A stretch of 64,000 nucleotides of DNA from Kitasatospora viridis (GCF_007829815.1 NZ_VIWT01000001.1:3991501-4055500), one strand, 5' to 3'. Positions 8,649 to 19,670 are shown, counted from the stretch's first letter. Notes: generated from the sequence alone by a model not told the origin. Numbers and translations are program-made.

Positions 8649-11342
8649 CTAGCCGCTCGCCGCGGCCCGCTGCAGGGCGCTGGCCAGCAGGGCCAGGTCG
8701 GTCGGCCCGTTGCCCAGCTCGCGGACCGGGCGCCGGGTCGGCGGGGTGCCGAGCTGGGCCGGGTCGAGCGCGACCACGGTCGGGCGCAGCGTCGCGGTGC
8801 GCGGGATCCGGCCGGTGATCCGGGCGGTCTGGAAGGCCAGCACCGCGCCGTCCGGCCGGCGCAGGTAGCCCCGGCCCGGGGTGCTGTCGGGCAGCGCGGC
8901 GGCGTCGTCCACGTGCACCAGCAGGTCGGAGTCGCCGGGGTGGTCGGTGCGCAGCGCGATCCGCCACTGCGCGGCGTTGTCCACCTCGGTGCCGACCGTC
9001 AGCTCGGGGCGCCCGGTGGCGGCCACCAGGTGCACGCCGAGCCGGCCGCCGCGCTGCGCCACCGCGGCCAGCGCCCGGGCCAGCGGTCGGCCGGCGGGGG
9101 ACTGCGGGGCGAGCAGCTCGTCGTAGTCGTCCACCACCACGACCAGCCGGGGCGGCGGCGCGGTGGCGGTGGCCACGGCGGCGGGCGGGGCGGCCGGGCC
9201 GGTGGCCGGTGTGGCGCCGCGCGGGGCGACGACCGTGCTCCTGAGCGCCTGCTCGGCGTACCAGGCCGCGAACGGACGCCCGCGGAACAGCTCCTCACGG
9301 TGCGTCAGCTCGTCCAGCAGTGCCTCGGCGGTCAGCAGCGCCTGCCGGGGGTCGGCGGCGGCGTCCAGCACCGCGCCGACGTGCGGCAGTTCGGCGCAGG
9401 CGGCCAGCGAGGGGCCCGCGCCGCCGATCAGCAGCAGCGACAGCCGGTCCGGCCGCTCGCCGACCGCCAGCGAGGCGGCCAGGGTGCGCAGCAGCTCGCT
9501 CTTGCCGGCCCCGCGCGCCCCGCCGACCAGCACGTGCTGCTGCTCGGGCAGCTCGGCGTTGGCCAGCTCCACGGTGCACAGGTCGTCGCGGGTGGTGCCG
9601 AGCAGCGCGCTGGCGGTGCCGGTGGTGCTCGGCAGGCCCGCCCAGCGGGCGGAGAGCTTCGCGGGGGTGACGGTGTCCAGCTCCAGCAGGTCCAGCAGCC
9701 GCAGCGCCTCGGGGATCGGCCCGCGGGAGACCGGTGCGGTCTCCCGCAGCGGTGCCAGCGCCCGGGCCAGCCGCTCGGCCCAGGCGGGCGAGACGGCGTC
9801 CAGCGCGGCCCCCTCCACCGGGCGCGGGCCGCGCAGGCTCAGCTGGGTGGCCACCTCGCCGGTGATCACCGCGGTGGCGCCCAGGCCCGGCGGCAACTGG
9901 TCGGGGGCCTCGGCCAGGCAGACCGGGTGCACGGCGTGGCCCCCGCGCAGCAGCCGGGCCAGCGCCTCGCGGGCCGCCGCCGAGCCCGGGTCGCCGTCCA
10001 CCAGCAGCACGGTGGGGCCGACCGGCTCCGGGTCGGCCAGCAGCTCGGTGAGCCGCTGCTCGGCCTGGGCCGGGTCGAGGCCGAAGAGCAGCCGGCAGTC
10101 CTGGCCCCGGGTGGGCCGCAGGTGCGGCAGCCACAGCGCCCAGGACCAGTCCTCGGCGCGCTGCTCCGCGGCCGCCCGGCCGTCCGCGCTGATCACCACC
10201 AGGCTCAGGCCGCTGGGCGGGTGCAGCACGGTCAGCTGGGCGAGCAGCGCCCGGGCCAGGCCGAGCAGCCGCTCGCGCGGGCCGGCCAGGCCGAGCCCGC
10301 CGGCGGCGAGCTCCACGGTGACCGGGACGGCGGGCAGCAGGGCCTCCGGGGCCTCGTCCGGGGCTGCGGCCGCGCCGCCGAGCCGGGTGGGCAGGTCGGC
10401 GGTGCCGAGCCGGACCACCAGGGCGTCAGGGTGGGCCGGCAACCGCTCCCACAGCCGCGGGCCGGGGCCGAGCGCACCGAGCAGCAGCGCGGCCGGGTCG
10501 GGGAAGCGCTCGCGCAGCGCGGCGGCCTGGCGCTCCCGGGCCCGCTGCAGTTGCAGCGCGGGGTCGGCCGGGGCGGCGGTCGGGGCGGTCCGGCCGAGGG
10601 TGCGGGAGAGCAGCGAGCGGGTGCGGCTGGGGGTGCTCGGCGCGGCCGGCGGGGGCTGCTCCTCGGCCTGGCCGGCCGGGCGGACGGCGGGCGGGGCGGG
10701 CGGGCCGACCTGGAGGTGGCCGAGCCCGTCGGGCGTGGTGGCGCGGGCCTGCTCGGGCGCGGCGGCCAGCGCCACGGTCGACTCGCCGAGCCGCAGCAGC
10801 GCGCCGGGAGGCAGCGGCTGCGGCTCCTCGGCCAGTGGGCGGCCGTCCAGCAGGGTGCCGTTGGTGGAGCCGAGGTCGTGCACGGTGACCGAGCCGTCGG
10901 CGGCGAGCTGGAGCGCGAGGTGCATCCGGGAGACGTCCGGGTCGTCCAGCGGCACGTCGGCCTCGCTGGACCGGCCGAGGCGGATCTGCCGGCCGTGCAG
11001 GCGGTGCACGCCGCCGGCGTCCGGGCCGCCGACCACCCGCAGCTCGGCGGCGGCCCCGGCGGGCGCGGCCTGGGCCTGCGGGTCGGGCTCGCCGAGCGAG
11101 AGCAGTGCGCCGTCCAGCAGCGGGGGGTGGCCGAGCGGGGTGCGGTCGTCGATCCGTTCGGATCCGGCGTAGAGGTGCACGTGGGTGGCGCTGCGCGGCC
11201 CCCGCACGCCGACCGCGCCGGCCAGCGCCACCGAGAGCGCCCCGAGCGCCGTCCCGACGGGGGCGGTGACCAGCACGTCGGTGGCGGTGGCGGGCGCGCC
11301 TGGGCCCGTGCGGGGCCGGAGGACCGTCAGCCGGATCTGCAT
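8649..11342 (-). CDS. FHA domain - FtsK/SpoIIIE-type ATPase fusion
   Basis: This 897-aa protein appears to combine three parts. Residues about 1-90 resemble a ubiquitin-like fold (VLVTAPVGTALGAL ... LLDGALLSLG). A canonical FHA domain at about 95-180 has GRSSEADV, SRMH and STNGT (Asn161), which bind phosphothreonine. A P-loop ATPase of the FtsK/SpoIIIE/EccC kind has Walker A GGARGAGKS (Lys614) and Walker B VVVVDDYDELL near 733-745. FHA-tailed FtsK ATPases are best known as type VII secretion motors (EssC/YukAB). No WXG100 substrate or other ESX gene is nearby. It is divergent from the kinase gene pkaA, so a kinase-phosphothreonine-FHA link is plausible. The ATG at 11342 begins the recognisable domain; upstream codons look non-coding. 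Only one intact P-loop is seen. Confidence 0.8.
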   Translation of the reverse strand: MQIRLTVLRPRTGPGAPATATDVLVTAPVGTALGALSVALAGAVGVRGPRSATHVHLYAGSERIDDRTPLGHPPLLDGALLSLGEPDPQAQAAPAGAAAELRVVGGPDAGGVHRLHGRQIRLGRSSEADVPLDDPDVSRMHLALQLAADGSVTVHDLGSTNGTLLDGRPLAEEPQPLPPGALLRLGESTVALAAAPEQARATTPDGLGHLQVGPPAPPAVRPAGQAEEQPPPAAPSTPSRTRSLLSRTLGRTAPTAAPADPALQLQRARERQAAALRERFPDPAALLLGALGPGPRLWERLPAHPDALVVRLGTADLPTRLGGAAAAPDEAPEALLPAVPVTVELAAGGLGLAGPRERLLGLARALLAQLTVLHPPSGLSLVVISADGRAAAEQRAEDWSWALWLPHLRPTRGQDCRLLFGLDPAQAEQRLTELLADPEPVGPTVLLVDGDPGSAAAREALARLLRGGHAVHPVCLAEAPDQLPPGLGATAVITGEVATQLSLRGPRPVEGAALDAVSPAWAERLARALAPLRETAPVSRGPIPEALRLLDLLELDTVTPAKLSARWAGLPSTTGTASALLGTTRDDLCTVELANAELPEQQHVLVGGARGAGKSELLRTLAASLAVGERPDRLSLLLIGGAGPSLAACAELPHVGAVLDAAADPRQALLTAEALLDELTHREELFRGRPFAAWYAEQALRSTVVAPRGATPATGPAAPPAAVATATAPPPRLVVVVDDYDELLAPQSPAGRPLARALAAVAQRGGRLGVHLVAATGRPELTVGTEVDNAAQWRIALRTDHPGDSDLLVHVDDAAALPDSTPGRGYLRRPDGAVLAFQTARITGRIPRTATLRPTVVALDPAQLGTPPTRRPVRELGNGPTDLALLASALQRAAASG

Positions 11343-11472
11343 CTCGCCCGGGGTTCCCCTCTGCTCGTGATGAGTGCGAGCTCGTGAGTGAGTGTGGTCC
11401 GCAGGAGCGCGCCGCAGTGGTGCTGGAGTCATCCTGCCACCAGGCGCTGACCGTCCGCGCACCGTACCGGAT

Positions 11473-11500
11473 TTGACGATCTTGTGATCATGGTCATGGT
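11473..11500 (+). promoter_or_regulatory. Possible promoter for pkaA in the divergent 301-bp gap
   Basis: TTGACG at 11473-11478 and CATGGT at 11495-11500 are 16 bases apart and face pkaA. The gap 11343-11643 also holds the repetitive GTGAGTGAGTGTG near 11384 and must contain the start site for the divergent ATPase gene. I see no coding sequence in it. Confidence 0.3.
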
Positions 11501-11643
11501 GGAGCGGACGGGCCATCAGGTCAAGGCACCCCGGGGCAACCGCCCCCGCCTCCCCGGGGCCGACCGGCCCCGGCACCGTTAGAGTTGCCGCACGCGCGGG
11601 CTGCCGCCCGCCGGCAGGCTCCACAGAGCGAGGAGAGCACCAC

Positions 11644-13476
<1,833 letters not shown>

Positions 13477-13660
13477 CGTCACCGGGAGTGACGCCGCATC
13501 ACCGGACGATCAAGATTGACAATTTGTCGACAATGGCCGTCCGGAGGTCCCCCCGCCGCCCCGGATCCGCGTAGGTTGGTCCGCGACGCACAGACCTGTC
13601 GAGTGCTCAGGGGCCGGCGGACGGCATCCGGAGCGCTCCCGCCGCCCCAACGGAGCAGCC

Positions 13661-14983
13661 TTGGCACGAAAGATCGGCAGCCGGTACACCGTGCACCAGG
13701 TGATCGGCCGGGGCTCCGCCGGGACCGTCTGGCTGGGCGAGGGGCCGGACGGCCCGGTCGCCGTGAAGCTGCTGCGCGAGGACCTGGCCGGTGACCAGGT
13801 GCTGGTCGGCCGCTTCGTGCAGGAGCGGGCCGCGCTCACCAGCCTGGACCACCCCCGGGTGGTCGGGGTCCGCGACATGGTGGTGGACGGCGACGACCTG
13901 GCCCTGGTGATGGAGCTGGTGCACGGCACCGATCTGCGCTCCCGGCTGGAGCGCGAGGGCGTGCTCAGCCCGCAGGCCGCCGCCTCGGTGATCGCCGACG
14001 TCGCCGACGGCCTGGCCGCCGCGCACGCGGCCGGCATCGTGCACCGGGACGTCAAGCCGGAGAACGTGATGCTCGACCTGGCCGCGCCGCCCGGCCCGGG
14101 CGGCGCGCCCCGGGCCAAGCTGACCGACTTCGGCATCGCGCGGCTGGTGGACGCCCCGCGCCGGACCCGGGCCACCCGGATCATCGGCACCCCCGACTAC
14201 CTGGCCCCGGAGATCATCGAGGGCCTGGAGCCGCGCGCCGCCGTCGACATCTACGCGCTGGCCACCGTGCTCTACGAACTGCTGGCCGGCTTCACGCCGT
14301 TCGGCGGCGGCCACACCGGCGCGGTGCTGCGCCGGCACGTCACCGAGAGCGTGCCGCCGGTGCCCGGCCTGCCGGACGGGCTGTGGCGGATCATCTCCGA
14401 GTGCCTGGCCAAGGCCCCGGCCTCCCGGCTGCGCGCGGCCGAACTGGCCGACCGCCTGCGCGAGCAACTGCCCGCACTGGCCGGCCTCCCGCCGCTGGCG
14501 CTGCCGGCCCAGCGCGCCCCCGACGAGCTGGCGGCCCCCGGCCGCCAGGCCGGCGCCGAGCCCACCACGCTGGCCGAGGCGGTCTACGCGGAGGCCGAGA
14601 CCGGCACCGGCGCCCACCGCCGCCGGCGCGGCCCGGCCGTGCCGCTGGTGCCCGCCGCCCCCGACGCGGCCCGGGACGCCCGGGACACCCACACCAGCCT
14701 GCGCCGGCCCTCGCCGCAGGAACTGGCCGGCTACGCGGCCCAGTCCCGGGCCCAGCGCACCGCCCCGGCCGCCGCGCACCGCAACGGCCGGCGGGCGCTG
14801 GTCCGCCGCCGCCGGATGCTCGCGGTGCTGCTGGCCGTGGTGCTGCTGCTGGCCGGGGCGGCGGCCGCCTACTCCGCCTTCGCCGGCGGCGGCCACCGGC
14901 ACGGCTCGGGGGCCGCCGCACCGGCCCGGGTGCTCGGGCCGGCAGCGCAGGGGGTACCGGTCGGTCCCGGCGCACCCGGCTAA
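13661..14983 (+). CDS. pkaB: Membrane-anchored Ser/Thr protein kinase, PkaB-like
   Basis: This is a 440-aa Hanks-type kinase starting at TTG, with residues ARKIGSRYTVHQVIGRG following. It has a glycine loop GRGSAGTVW, Lys36 in VAVKLL, HRD Asp130 in VHRDVKPENV, and DFG Asp156. A basic stretch at about 378-385 precedes one membrane helix at about 387-405, and only about 35 residues remain outside. The kinase domain closely parallels that of PkaA next door, so the two look like a duplication. A perfect palindrome TTGTCGACAA (13524-13533), with TTGACA beside it, lies upstream in the 184-bp gap and may be regulatory. The rare TTG start suggests modest translation. Confidence 0.88.
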   Translation: MARKIGSRYTVHQVIGRGSAGTVWLGEGPDGPVAVKLLREDLAGDQVLVGRFVQERAALTSLDHPRVVGVRDMVVDGDDLALVMELVHGTDLRSRLEREGVLSPQAAASVIADVADGLAAAHAAGIVHRDVKPENVMLDLAAPPGPGGAPRAKLTDFGIARLVDAPRRTRATRIIGTPDYLAPEIIEGLEPRAAVDIYALATVLYELLAGFTPFGGGHTGAVLRRHVTESVPPVPGLPDGLWRIISECLAKAPASRLRAAELADRLREQLPALAGLPPLALPAQRAPDELAAPGRQAGAEPTTLAEAVYAEAETGTGAHRRRRGPAVPLVPAAPDAARDARDTHTSLRRPSPQELAGYAAQSRAQRTAPAAAHRNGRRALVRRRRMLAVLLAVVLLLAGAAAAYSAFAGGGHRHGSGAAAPARVLGPAAQGVPVGPGAPG

Positions 14984-14987
14984 CCAT

Positions 14988-14993
14988 TAGGCT
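14988..14993 (+). promoter_or_regulatory. -10 element predicting a leaderless prfB message
   Basis: TAGGCT lies four bases after the pkaB stop. With the usual 6-7 base distance, transcription would start at the GTG of prfB (15000). No Shine-Dalgarno sequence precedes that GTG. The -35 region is weak (GTCCCG/TCCCGG around 14964-14970). Confidence 0.45.
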
Positions 14994-14999
14994 GGTGGC

Positions 15000-16109
15000 G
15001 TGGCAGCCGTCGATCCTTCCGAAGAGCTCAAGAACCTCGAAACGACCATGGGGTCGATCGAGGCCGTCCTCGACCTGGACAAGATCCGGGCCGACATCGA
15101 ACGCCTGGAGGAGGAGGCAGCCGCCCCCAACCTCTGGGACGACGTGGTGAACGCCCAGAAGGTGACCAGCCGGCTCTCCTTCCTGCAGGGCGAGTTGCGC
15201 CGGGTGGAGACGATGCGCAAGCGCATCGAGGACGTCGGCGTGCTGTTCGAGCTGGCCGAGGAGATGGCCGACGCGGAGACCCGGGCGGAGGCGGAGACCG
15301 AGCTGGCCTCGGTCCGCAAGGCGGTCGAGGAGCTTGAGGTCCGCACCCTGCTCTCGGGCGAGTACGACGCCCGCGAGGCGCTGGTGAACATCCGCGCCGA
15401 GGCCGGTGGCGTCGACGCCGCCGACTTCGCCGAGCAGCTGATGCGGATGTACCTGCGCTGGGCCGAGCGGCACGGCTACCCGACCGAGGTCTACGACACC
15501 TCCTACGCGGAGGAGGCCGGCATCAAGTCCGCCACCTTCACCGTGAAGAGCCCCTACGCCTACGGCACCCTCTCGGTCGAGCAGGGCACCCACCGCCTGG
15601 TCCGCATCTCGCCGTTCGACAACCAGGGCCGCCGGCAGACCTCGTTCGCCGGTGTCGAGGTGCTCCCGGTCGTCGAGGTGAGCGACCACGTCGCGATCGA
15701 CGAGGGCGACCTGCGGGTGGACGTGTACCGCGCCTCCGGCCCCGGCGGCCAGGGCGTCAACACCACCGACTCGGCGGTCCGGATCACCCACCTGCCGACT
15801 GGCATCGTGGTCTCCTGCCAGAACGAGCGCTCGCAGATCCAGAACAAGGCCTCGGCGATGAACGTCCTCCAGGCCAAGCTGCTGGAGCGGCGCCGCCAGG
15901 AGGAGAAGGCCATGATGGACGCGCTCAAGGACGGCGGCAGCTCCTGGGGCAACCAGATGCGCTCCTACGTGCTGCACCCGTACCAGATGGTCAAGGACCT
16001 GCGCACCGAGTTCGAGGTCGGCAACCCGCAGGCGGTGCTGGACGGCGACATCGACGGCTTCATCGAGGCGGGCATCCGCTGGCGCAAGCAGCGCGAGACC
16101 GCCGAGTAA
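15000..16109 (+). CDS. prfB: Peptide chain release factor 2
   Basis: This 369-aa RF2 ends translation at UGA and UAA codons. The SPF tripeptide that reads the second stop base is Ser204-Pro205-Phe206. The catalytic GGQ is Gly249-Gly250-Gln251 in SGPGGQGVNTTDSAVR. The N-terminal coiled-coil domain (about 1-110) is complete. There is no in-frame UGA early in the gene, so the programmed frameshift that regulates E. coli prfB is absent, as expected in actinobacteria. It starts at GTG, apparently leaderless, and is followed by a strong terminator. Confidence 0.97.
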   Translation: MAAVDPSEELKNLETTMGSIEAVLDLDKIRADIERLEEEAAAPNLWDDVVNAQKVTSRLSFLQGELRRVETMRKRIEDVGVLFELAEEMADAETRAEAETELASVRKAVEELEVRTLLSGEYDAREALVNIRAEAGGVDAADFAEQLMRMYLRWAERHGYPTEVYDTSYAEEAGIKSATFTVKSPYAYGTLSVEQGTHRLVRISPFDNQGRRQTSFAGVEVLPVVEVSDHVAIDEGDLRVDVYRASGPGGQGVNTTDSAVRITHLPTGIVVSCQNERSQIQNKASAMNVLQAKLLERRRQEEKAMMDALKDGGSSWGNQMRSYVLHPYQMVKDLRTEFEVGNPQAVLDGDIDGFIEAGIRWRKQRETAE

Positions 16110-16122
16110 GCACAGGTGGACA

Positions 16123-16160
16123 AAAGGGAGAGGGCCCCAGGACTGGGGCCCTCTCCCTTT
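16123..16160. terminator. Strong hairpin terminator after prfB
   Basis: A perfect 18-bp inverted repeat runs AAAGGGAGAGGGCCCCAG (16123-16140) and its complement (16143-16160). The A-run start and T-run end let it work in both directions, serving prfB and the small minus-strand gene that ends at 16177. Confidence 0.9.
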
Positions 16161-16176
16161 CACGTTTCCCGTGGCG

Positions 16177-16374
16177 TCAGGCCAGTGCCTGCCGGCAGAT
16201 CAGCGCCACCGCGAACAGCCCCGCCAGCAGGGCGAGCAGCGCGGCGGGAGTCAGCGAGCCGAACAGGCCCTGCTGCTGCTCCTGCATCCGAGCGCGATGG
16301 GCGCGGCACACCGGGCAACGGCCCTCGCTCACGCGGCCCGCGCAGTTGGCGCACACCAGATGGTCGCACGTCAT
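16177..16374 (-). CDS. Small cysteine-rich zinc-ribbon/RING-like membrane protein
   Basis: This 65-aa protein has Cys3, His5, Cys8, Cys11, Cys20 and Cys23 packed in its first 23 residues (pattern C-x-H-x2-C-x2-C-x8-C-x2-C), consistent with one or two zinc sites. A basic and glutamine-rich stretch (HRARMQEQQQ) follows, then one membrane helix at about 40-61. GAGGAG lies upstream of its ATG. The compact design suggests a cytoplasmic zinc finger anchored in the membrane, perhaps for protein interaction, but function is unknown. It is convergent with prfB and its promoter region is shared with ftsE. Confidence 0.7.
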   Translation of the reverse strand: MTCDHLVCANCAGRVSEGRCPVCRAHRARMQEQQQGLFGSLTPAALLALLAGLFAVALICRQALA

Positions 16375-16586
16375 GCGATCTCCTCCTTGCCTTTACTGCG
16401 CTGCCCATATCAACGCACCGGGTGGCCGGTTGGTTCCCGTTCCCGCCCCGCTCGGCGGAGTCGGATCGGGCCGCCGCACCCGCGGCTCTCCTCTCTACTC
16501 TGCCAGGTTCTCCGGCTTCCGGCGCCCGGGCCGTCGAAGCGGACTGCGCTGGGTAGCCGGGGCGCTGTGAAATGGCTCGCAATTTT

Positions 16587-16619
16587 CTGGTCATACCAGT
16601 ACGGATTTGGACAATCCGT
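16587..16619. promoter_or_regulatory. Two adjacent inverted repeats in the ftsE upstream region
   Basis: The 396-bp gap 16375-16770 has no credible gene. It holds CTGGT-CAT-ACCAG at 16587-16599, immediately followed by ACGGATT-TGGAC-AATCCGT at 16601-16619. Both are perfect dyads and could be operators. The first resembles a DasR site (ACTGGTCTAGACCAGT) but is one base too short at the centre. A HrdB-like -10 TAGGAT at 16747-16752 lies 18 bases before the ftsE GTG. Confidence 0.35.
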
Positions 16620-16770
16620 CAGGTGTTTCGTGGGCGTACCCTGCGCGGCCGGGTGGCGGTCGCGTATGGTCCCAAGCCGGGGGAGACGGCCCGGGGCCGC
16701 TCCGCCCGCCCGCCCCCGCCCGGACGGTGGGGTCGGGGACTCCACCTAGGATGGCCTCCGTGATGCAGCC

Positions 16771-17460
16771 GTGATCAGATTCGACAACGTTTCCAAGACC
16801 TATCCCAAGCAGAACCGCCCCGCCCTGTCGGAGGTCTCGCTGGAGATCGAGAAGGGCGAGTTCGTCTTCCTGGTCGGCTCCTCCGGCTCGGGCAAGTCCA
16901 CCTTCCTGCGGCTGTGCCTGCGCGAGGAGCGCCCGTCCACCGGCGAGGTGCACGTGCTGGGCAAGGACCTGGGCAAGCTGTCCAACTGGAAGGTGCCCCA
17001 CATGCGGCGCCAACTGGGCACCGTGTTCCAGGACTTCCGGTTGCTGCCGAACAAGACCGTGGCGCAGAACGTGGCGTTCGCGCTGGAGGTCATCGGCAAG
17101 CCGAAGAGCGCCATCAACAAGGTGGTGCCCGAGGTGCTCGACCTGGTCGGCCTCGGCGGTAAGGAGGACCGGATGCCGGGTGAGCTCTCCGGTGGTGAGC
17201 AGCAGCGCGTGGCGATCGCCCGGGCCTTCGTCAACCGTCCGATGCTGCTGATCGCGGACGAGCCGACCGGAAACCTCGACCCGCAGAACTCGGTCGGCAT
17301 CATGAAGCTGCTCGACCGGATCAACCGCACCGGGACCACGGTGCTGATGGCCACTCACGACCAGGCCATCGTGGACCAGATGCGCAAGCGCGTCATCGAG
17401 CTCGACAAGGGTCTGCTGGTCCGCGACCAGGCCCGCGGCGTCTACGGATACCAGCACTGA
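16771..17460 (+). CDS. ftsE: Cell division ATP-binding protein FtsE
   Basis: This 229-aa ABC ATPase pairs with FtsX to control peptidoglycan hydrolases at the division site. Walker A is VGSSGSGKST (Lys42), the signature is LSGGEQQRVAIARA, Walker B is MLLIADEPTGNLD with catalytic Glu164, and the switch is ATHD. The GTG start agrees with the family N-terminus MIRFDNVSKTY. The gene is followed 52 bases later by ftsX and then an S41 protease. Confidence 0.96.
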   Translation: MIRFDNVSKTYPKQNRPALSEVSLEIEKGEFVFLVGSSGSGKSTFLRLCLREERPSTGEVHVLGKDLGKLSNWKVPHMRRQLGTVFQDFRLLPNKTVAQNVAFALEVIGKPKSAINKVVPEVLDLVGLGGKEDRMPGELSGGEQQRVAIARAFVNRPMLLIADEPTGNLDPQNSVGIMKLLDRINRTGTTVLMATHDQAIVDQMRKRVIELDKGLLVRDQARGVYGYQH

Positions 17461-17512
17461 CGCTGGCGCCCTGTCACAGCACGCCTGCCTTGACCTTGGA
17501 GTATTGAAAGCC

Positions 17513-18427
17513 ATGCGCGCCCAGTTCGTCCTGTCGGAGATCGGTGTGGGTCTCCGCCGCAACCTGACCATGACCATCGCCGTCGTGGTCAGCGTCGCGC
17601 TCTCCCTCGCCCTCGCCGGGGCCTCCCTCCTCGTCCGCGACCAGGTCAACTCCATGAAGGGGTACTGGTACGACAAGGTCGAGGTGAGCATCTACTTCTG
17701 TACGAAGGCGGATGCCAAGACCGCCCCGCAGTGCGCCGACGGCGCGGCCACCGACGACGAGATCGCCGCGGTCAAGGCGGGGCTCGACAAGCTGACCCCG
17801 TCGGTGGTGAAGAACTCGACCTTCGAGACCCAGGCCGAGGCCTACAAGCACTGGAAGGACATGAATCCGGACAGCGCCCTGGTCTCCGTGCTGGGCGCCG
17901 ACGCGATCCCGTCCTCCTGGCGGGTCAAACTCCAGGACCCGACCCGGTTCGACATCATCCAGAGCCAGTTCGCCGGGCAGAAGGGCGTGCGCTCGGTCGA
18001 GGACCAACGGCAGATCCTGGAGAACCTGTTCGGCCTGTTGAACGGCCTGCAGACCGCGGCCTTCGTGATCATGCTGTTGATGCTCTCGGTGGCGCTGCTA
18101 CTGATCGTCAACACGGTCCGGGTGTCGGCCTTCAGTCGAAGGCGTGAGACCGGCATCATGCGACTGGTCGGCGCCTCCAACTTCTACGTCCAGATGCCGT
18201 TCATCGCCGAAGCGGCGTTCGCGGCACTCCTGGGCGCGGTACTGGCCTCCGGCCTGCTGCTGCTGGGTAACTTCGGCGTGCAGCACTGGCTGGCCCACCG
18301 GGTGCAGTTCATCCAGTTCATCGGGCTCTCCTCGGTGCTCCAGGTGATCCCGCTGCTGATGGTGGCCGGCATGGCGATGGCCGCGGTGGCGGCCTTCCTC
18401 ACCCTGCGCAAGTACCTCAAGGTCTGA
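17513..18427 (+). CDS. ftsX: Cell division permease-like protein FtsX
   Basis: This 304-aa protein has four membrane helices: one near 20-40 and three in the C-terminal FtsX/MacB-type domain after about 180. A large outer domain (about 45-170) contains two cysteines (FCTKADAKTAPQC) that may form a disulfide. It relays FtsE ATP cycles to cell-wall hydrolases outside. I prefer ATG 17513 over TTG 17504, because GGAG at 17498-17501 sits 11 bases before the ATG but only two before the TTG. Confidence 0.95.
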   Translation: MRAQFVLSEIGVGLRRNLTMTIAVVVSVALSLALAGASLLVRDQVNSMKGYWYDKVEVSIYFCTKADAKTAPQCADGAATDDEIAAVKAGLDKLTPSVVKNSTFETQAEAYKHWKDMNPDSALVSVLGADAIPSSWRVKLQDPTRFDIIQSQFAGQKGVRSVEDQRQILENLFGLLNGLQTAAFVIMLLMLSVALLLIVNTVRVSAFSRRRETGIMRLVGASNFYVQMPFIAEAAFAALLGAVLASGLLLLGNFGVQHWLAHRVQFIQFIGLSSVLQVIPLLMVAGMAMAAVAAFLTLRKYLKV

Positions 18428-18500
18428 GGGACCGTCACCACCCGTGGTGTTGAGGCGTTCGGAGCCCCAGCGGCAGGCCGGGCGCCTACACTCCGGGAGC

Positions 18501-19637
18501 ATGACCGCAAGCTCGTGGCGGGCGGCGCGCCGGGGAGCCGGGCTGACCGTGGTGTTCGGCCTGCTGCTGGTCGGCGGGTCGGCGGCCGGCGCCTGGGGCG
18601 ACCGCGCCGCGCCGCTGCCGGGCCGGCCCGGATCGGCGGACGCGGCACCCGCCGCGCTCTCCCCGGACCAGGCCGAGCACCTGGTGGCCAGCGGCTCCGA
18701 CCGCTGGGCCGCCTACTACAGCGCCCAGGACTACGCCGACTTCGCCCGCGGGCTGGACGGCCAGTACCTGGGCGTCGGCCTGGTCGTGGACCGCGCCCAG
18801 GACGGCGGCACGGTGATCGCCGAGGTGCCGGCCGGCTCCCCGGCCGACCGGGCGGGGATCGCGGCCGGCGACCGGCTGCTCGCGGTGGACGGGACCCCGG
18901 TGGACGGCCTGCCGGTCACCGAGGTGGTGGCCCGGCTGCGCGGCCGCGCGGACGGCGGCGCCCCGGCCGTCCCCGGCTCCTCGGTGCTGCTGGCGGTGCG
19001 CCGGCCGGGCGGACCGGTCCGGCAGCTGACGGTGGGTCGGGCGGTGCTGGCCGCGCAGGACGTCGAGCAGGACCAGCCGGCCCCCGGGGTGCTGCGGATC
19101 AGCGTGCACGCCTTCACCAGCGGCGTCGGCGAGCAGGTCCGCGACGTGCTGCGCGGCACCCCGCACCGCGGTGTGCTGCTGGACCTGCGCGGCAACTCCG
19201 GCGGCCTGCTGGACGAGGCGGCGGCCACCGCCTCGGTCTTCCTGGACGGCGGGCCGATCGCCTCCTACCAGGTGGGCGGCGAGCTGCGGGAGCTGACCGC
19301 GCCGCCCGGCGGCGACACCGCGACCCCGCTGGTGGTGCTGGTGGACGGCGGCACCATGAGCGCGGCCGAACTGCTGGCCGGCGCGCTGCAGGACCGCTGC
19401 CGCGCGGTGCTGGTCGGCACCCGGACCTTCGGCAAGGGCACCGTGCAGCAGCCGACCCGGCTGGCCGACGGCTCGGTGCTGGAACGCACCGTCGGCCGCT
19501 ACTACACCCCGCAGGGCCGCTCCCCGGACGGCACCGGCCTGCTGCCCGACGTGCCGGCGGCCGATCCGGCGGCGGCCGAGCGGCTGGCCCTGCACGTGCT
19601 GACCGGCCTGGGCCCCGACCCGTCGGGCGGCCGGTAA
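18501..19637 (+). CDS. S41-family C-terminal processing peptidase with PDZ domain
   Basis: This 378-aa secreted or membrane-tethered protease has an N-terminal hydrophobic signal (about 12-35). A PDZ domain follows at about 85-170 (GVGLVV ... GSPADRAGIAAGDRLLAVDG), then a tail-specific protease domain. The catalytic Ser287 (TMSAAELLAGAL) and Lys312 (FGKGTVQQ) are spaced 25 apart, as in CtpA/CtpB. Such enzymes trim or degrade exported proteins; CtpB activates sporulation signalling in Bacillus. Position right after ftsEX suggests action in cell-wall remodelling, though no target is encoded nearby. The ATG follows GGGAG at close spacing. Confidence 0.88.
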   Translation: MTASSWRAARRGAGLTVVFGLLLVGGSAAGAWGDRAAPLPGRPGSADAAPAALSPDQAEHLVASGSDRWAAYYSAQDYADFARGLDGQYLGVGLVVDRAQDGGTVIAEVPAGSPADRAGIAAGDRLLAVDGTPVDGLPVTEVVARLRGRADGGAPAVPGSSVLLAVRRPGGPVRQLTVGRAVLAAQDVEQDQPAPGVLRISVHAFTSGVGEQVRDVLRGTPHRGVLLDLRGNSGGLLDEAAATASVFLDGGPIASYQVGGELRELTAPPGGDTATPLVVLVDGGTMSAAELLAGALQDRCRAVLVGTRTFGKGTVQQPTRLADGSVLERTVGRYYTPQGRSPDGTGLLPDVPAADPAAAERLALHVLTGLGPDPSGGR

Positions 19638-19670
19638 AGCGGCTGCCGAGCACCGGGCCGAGGTGCGAGA

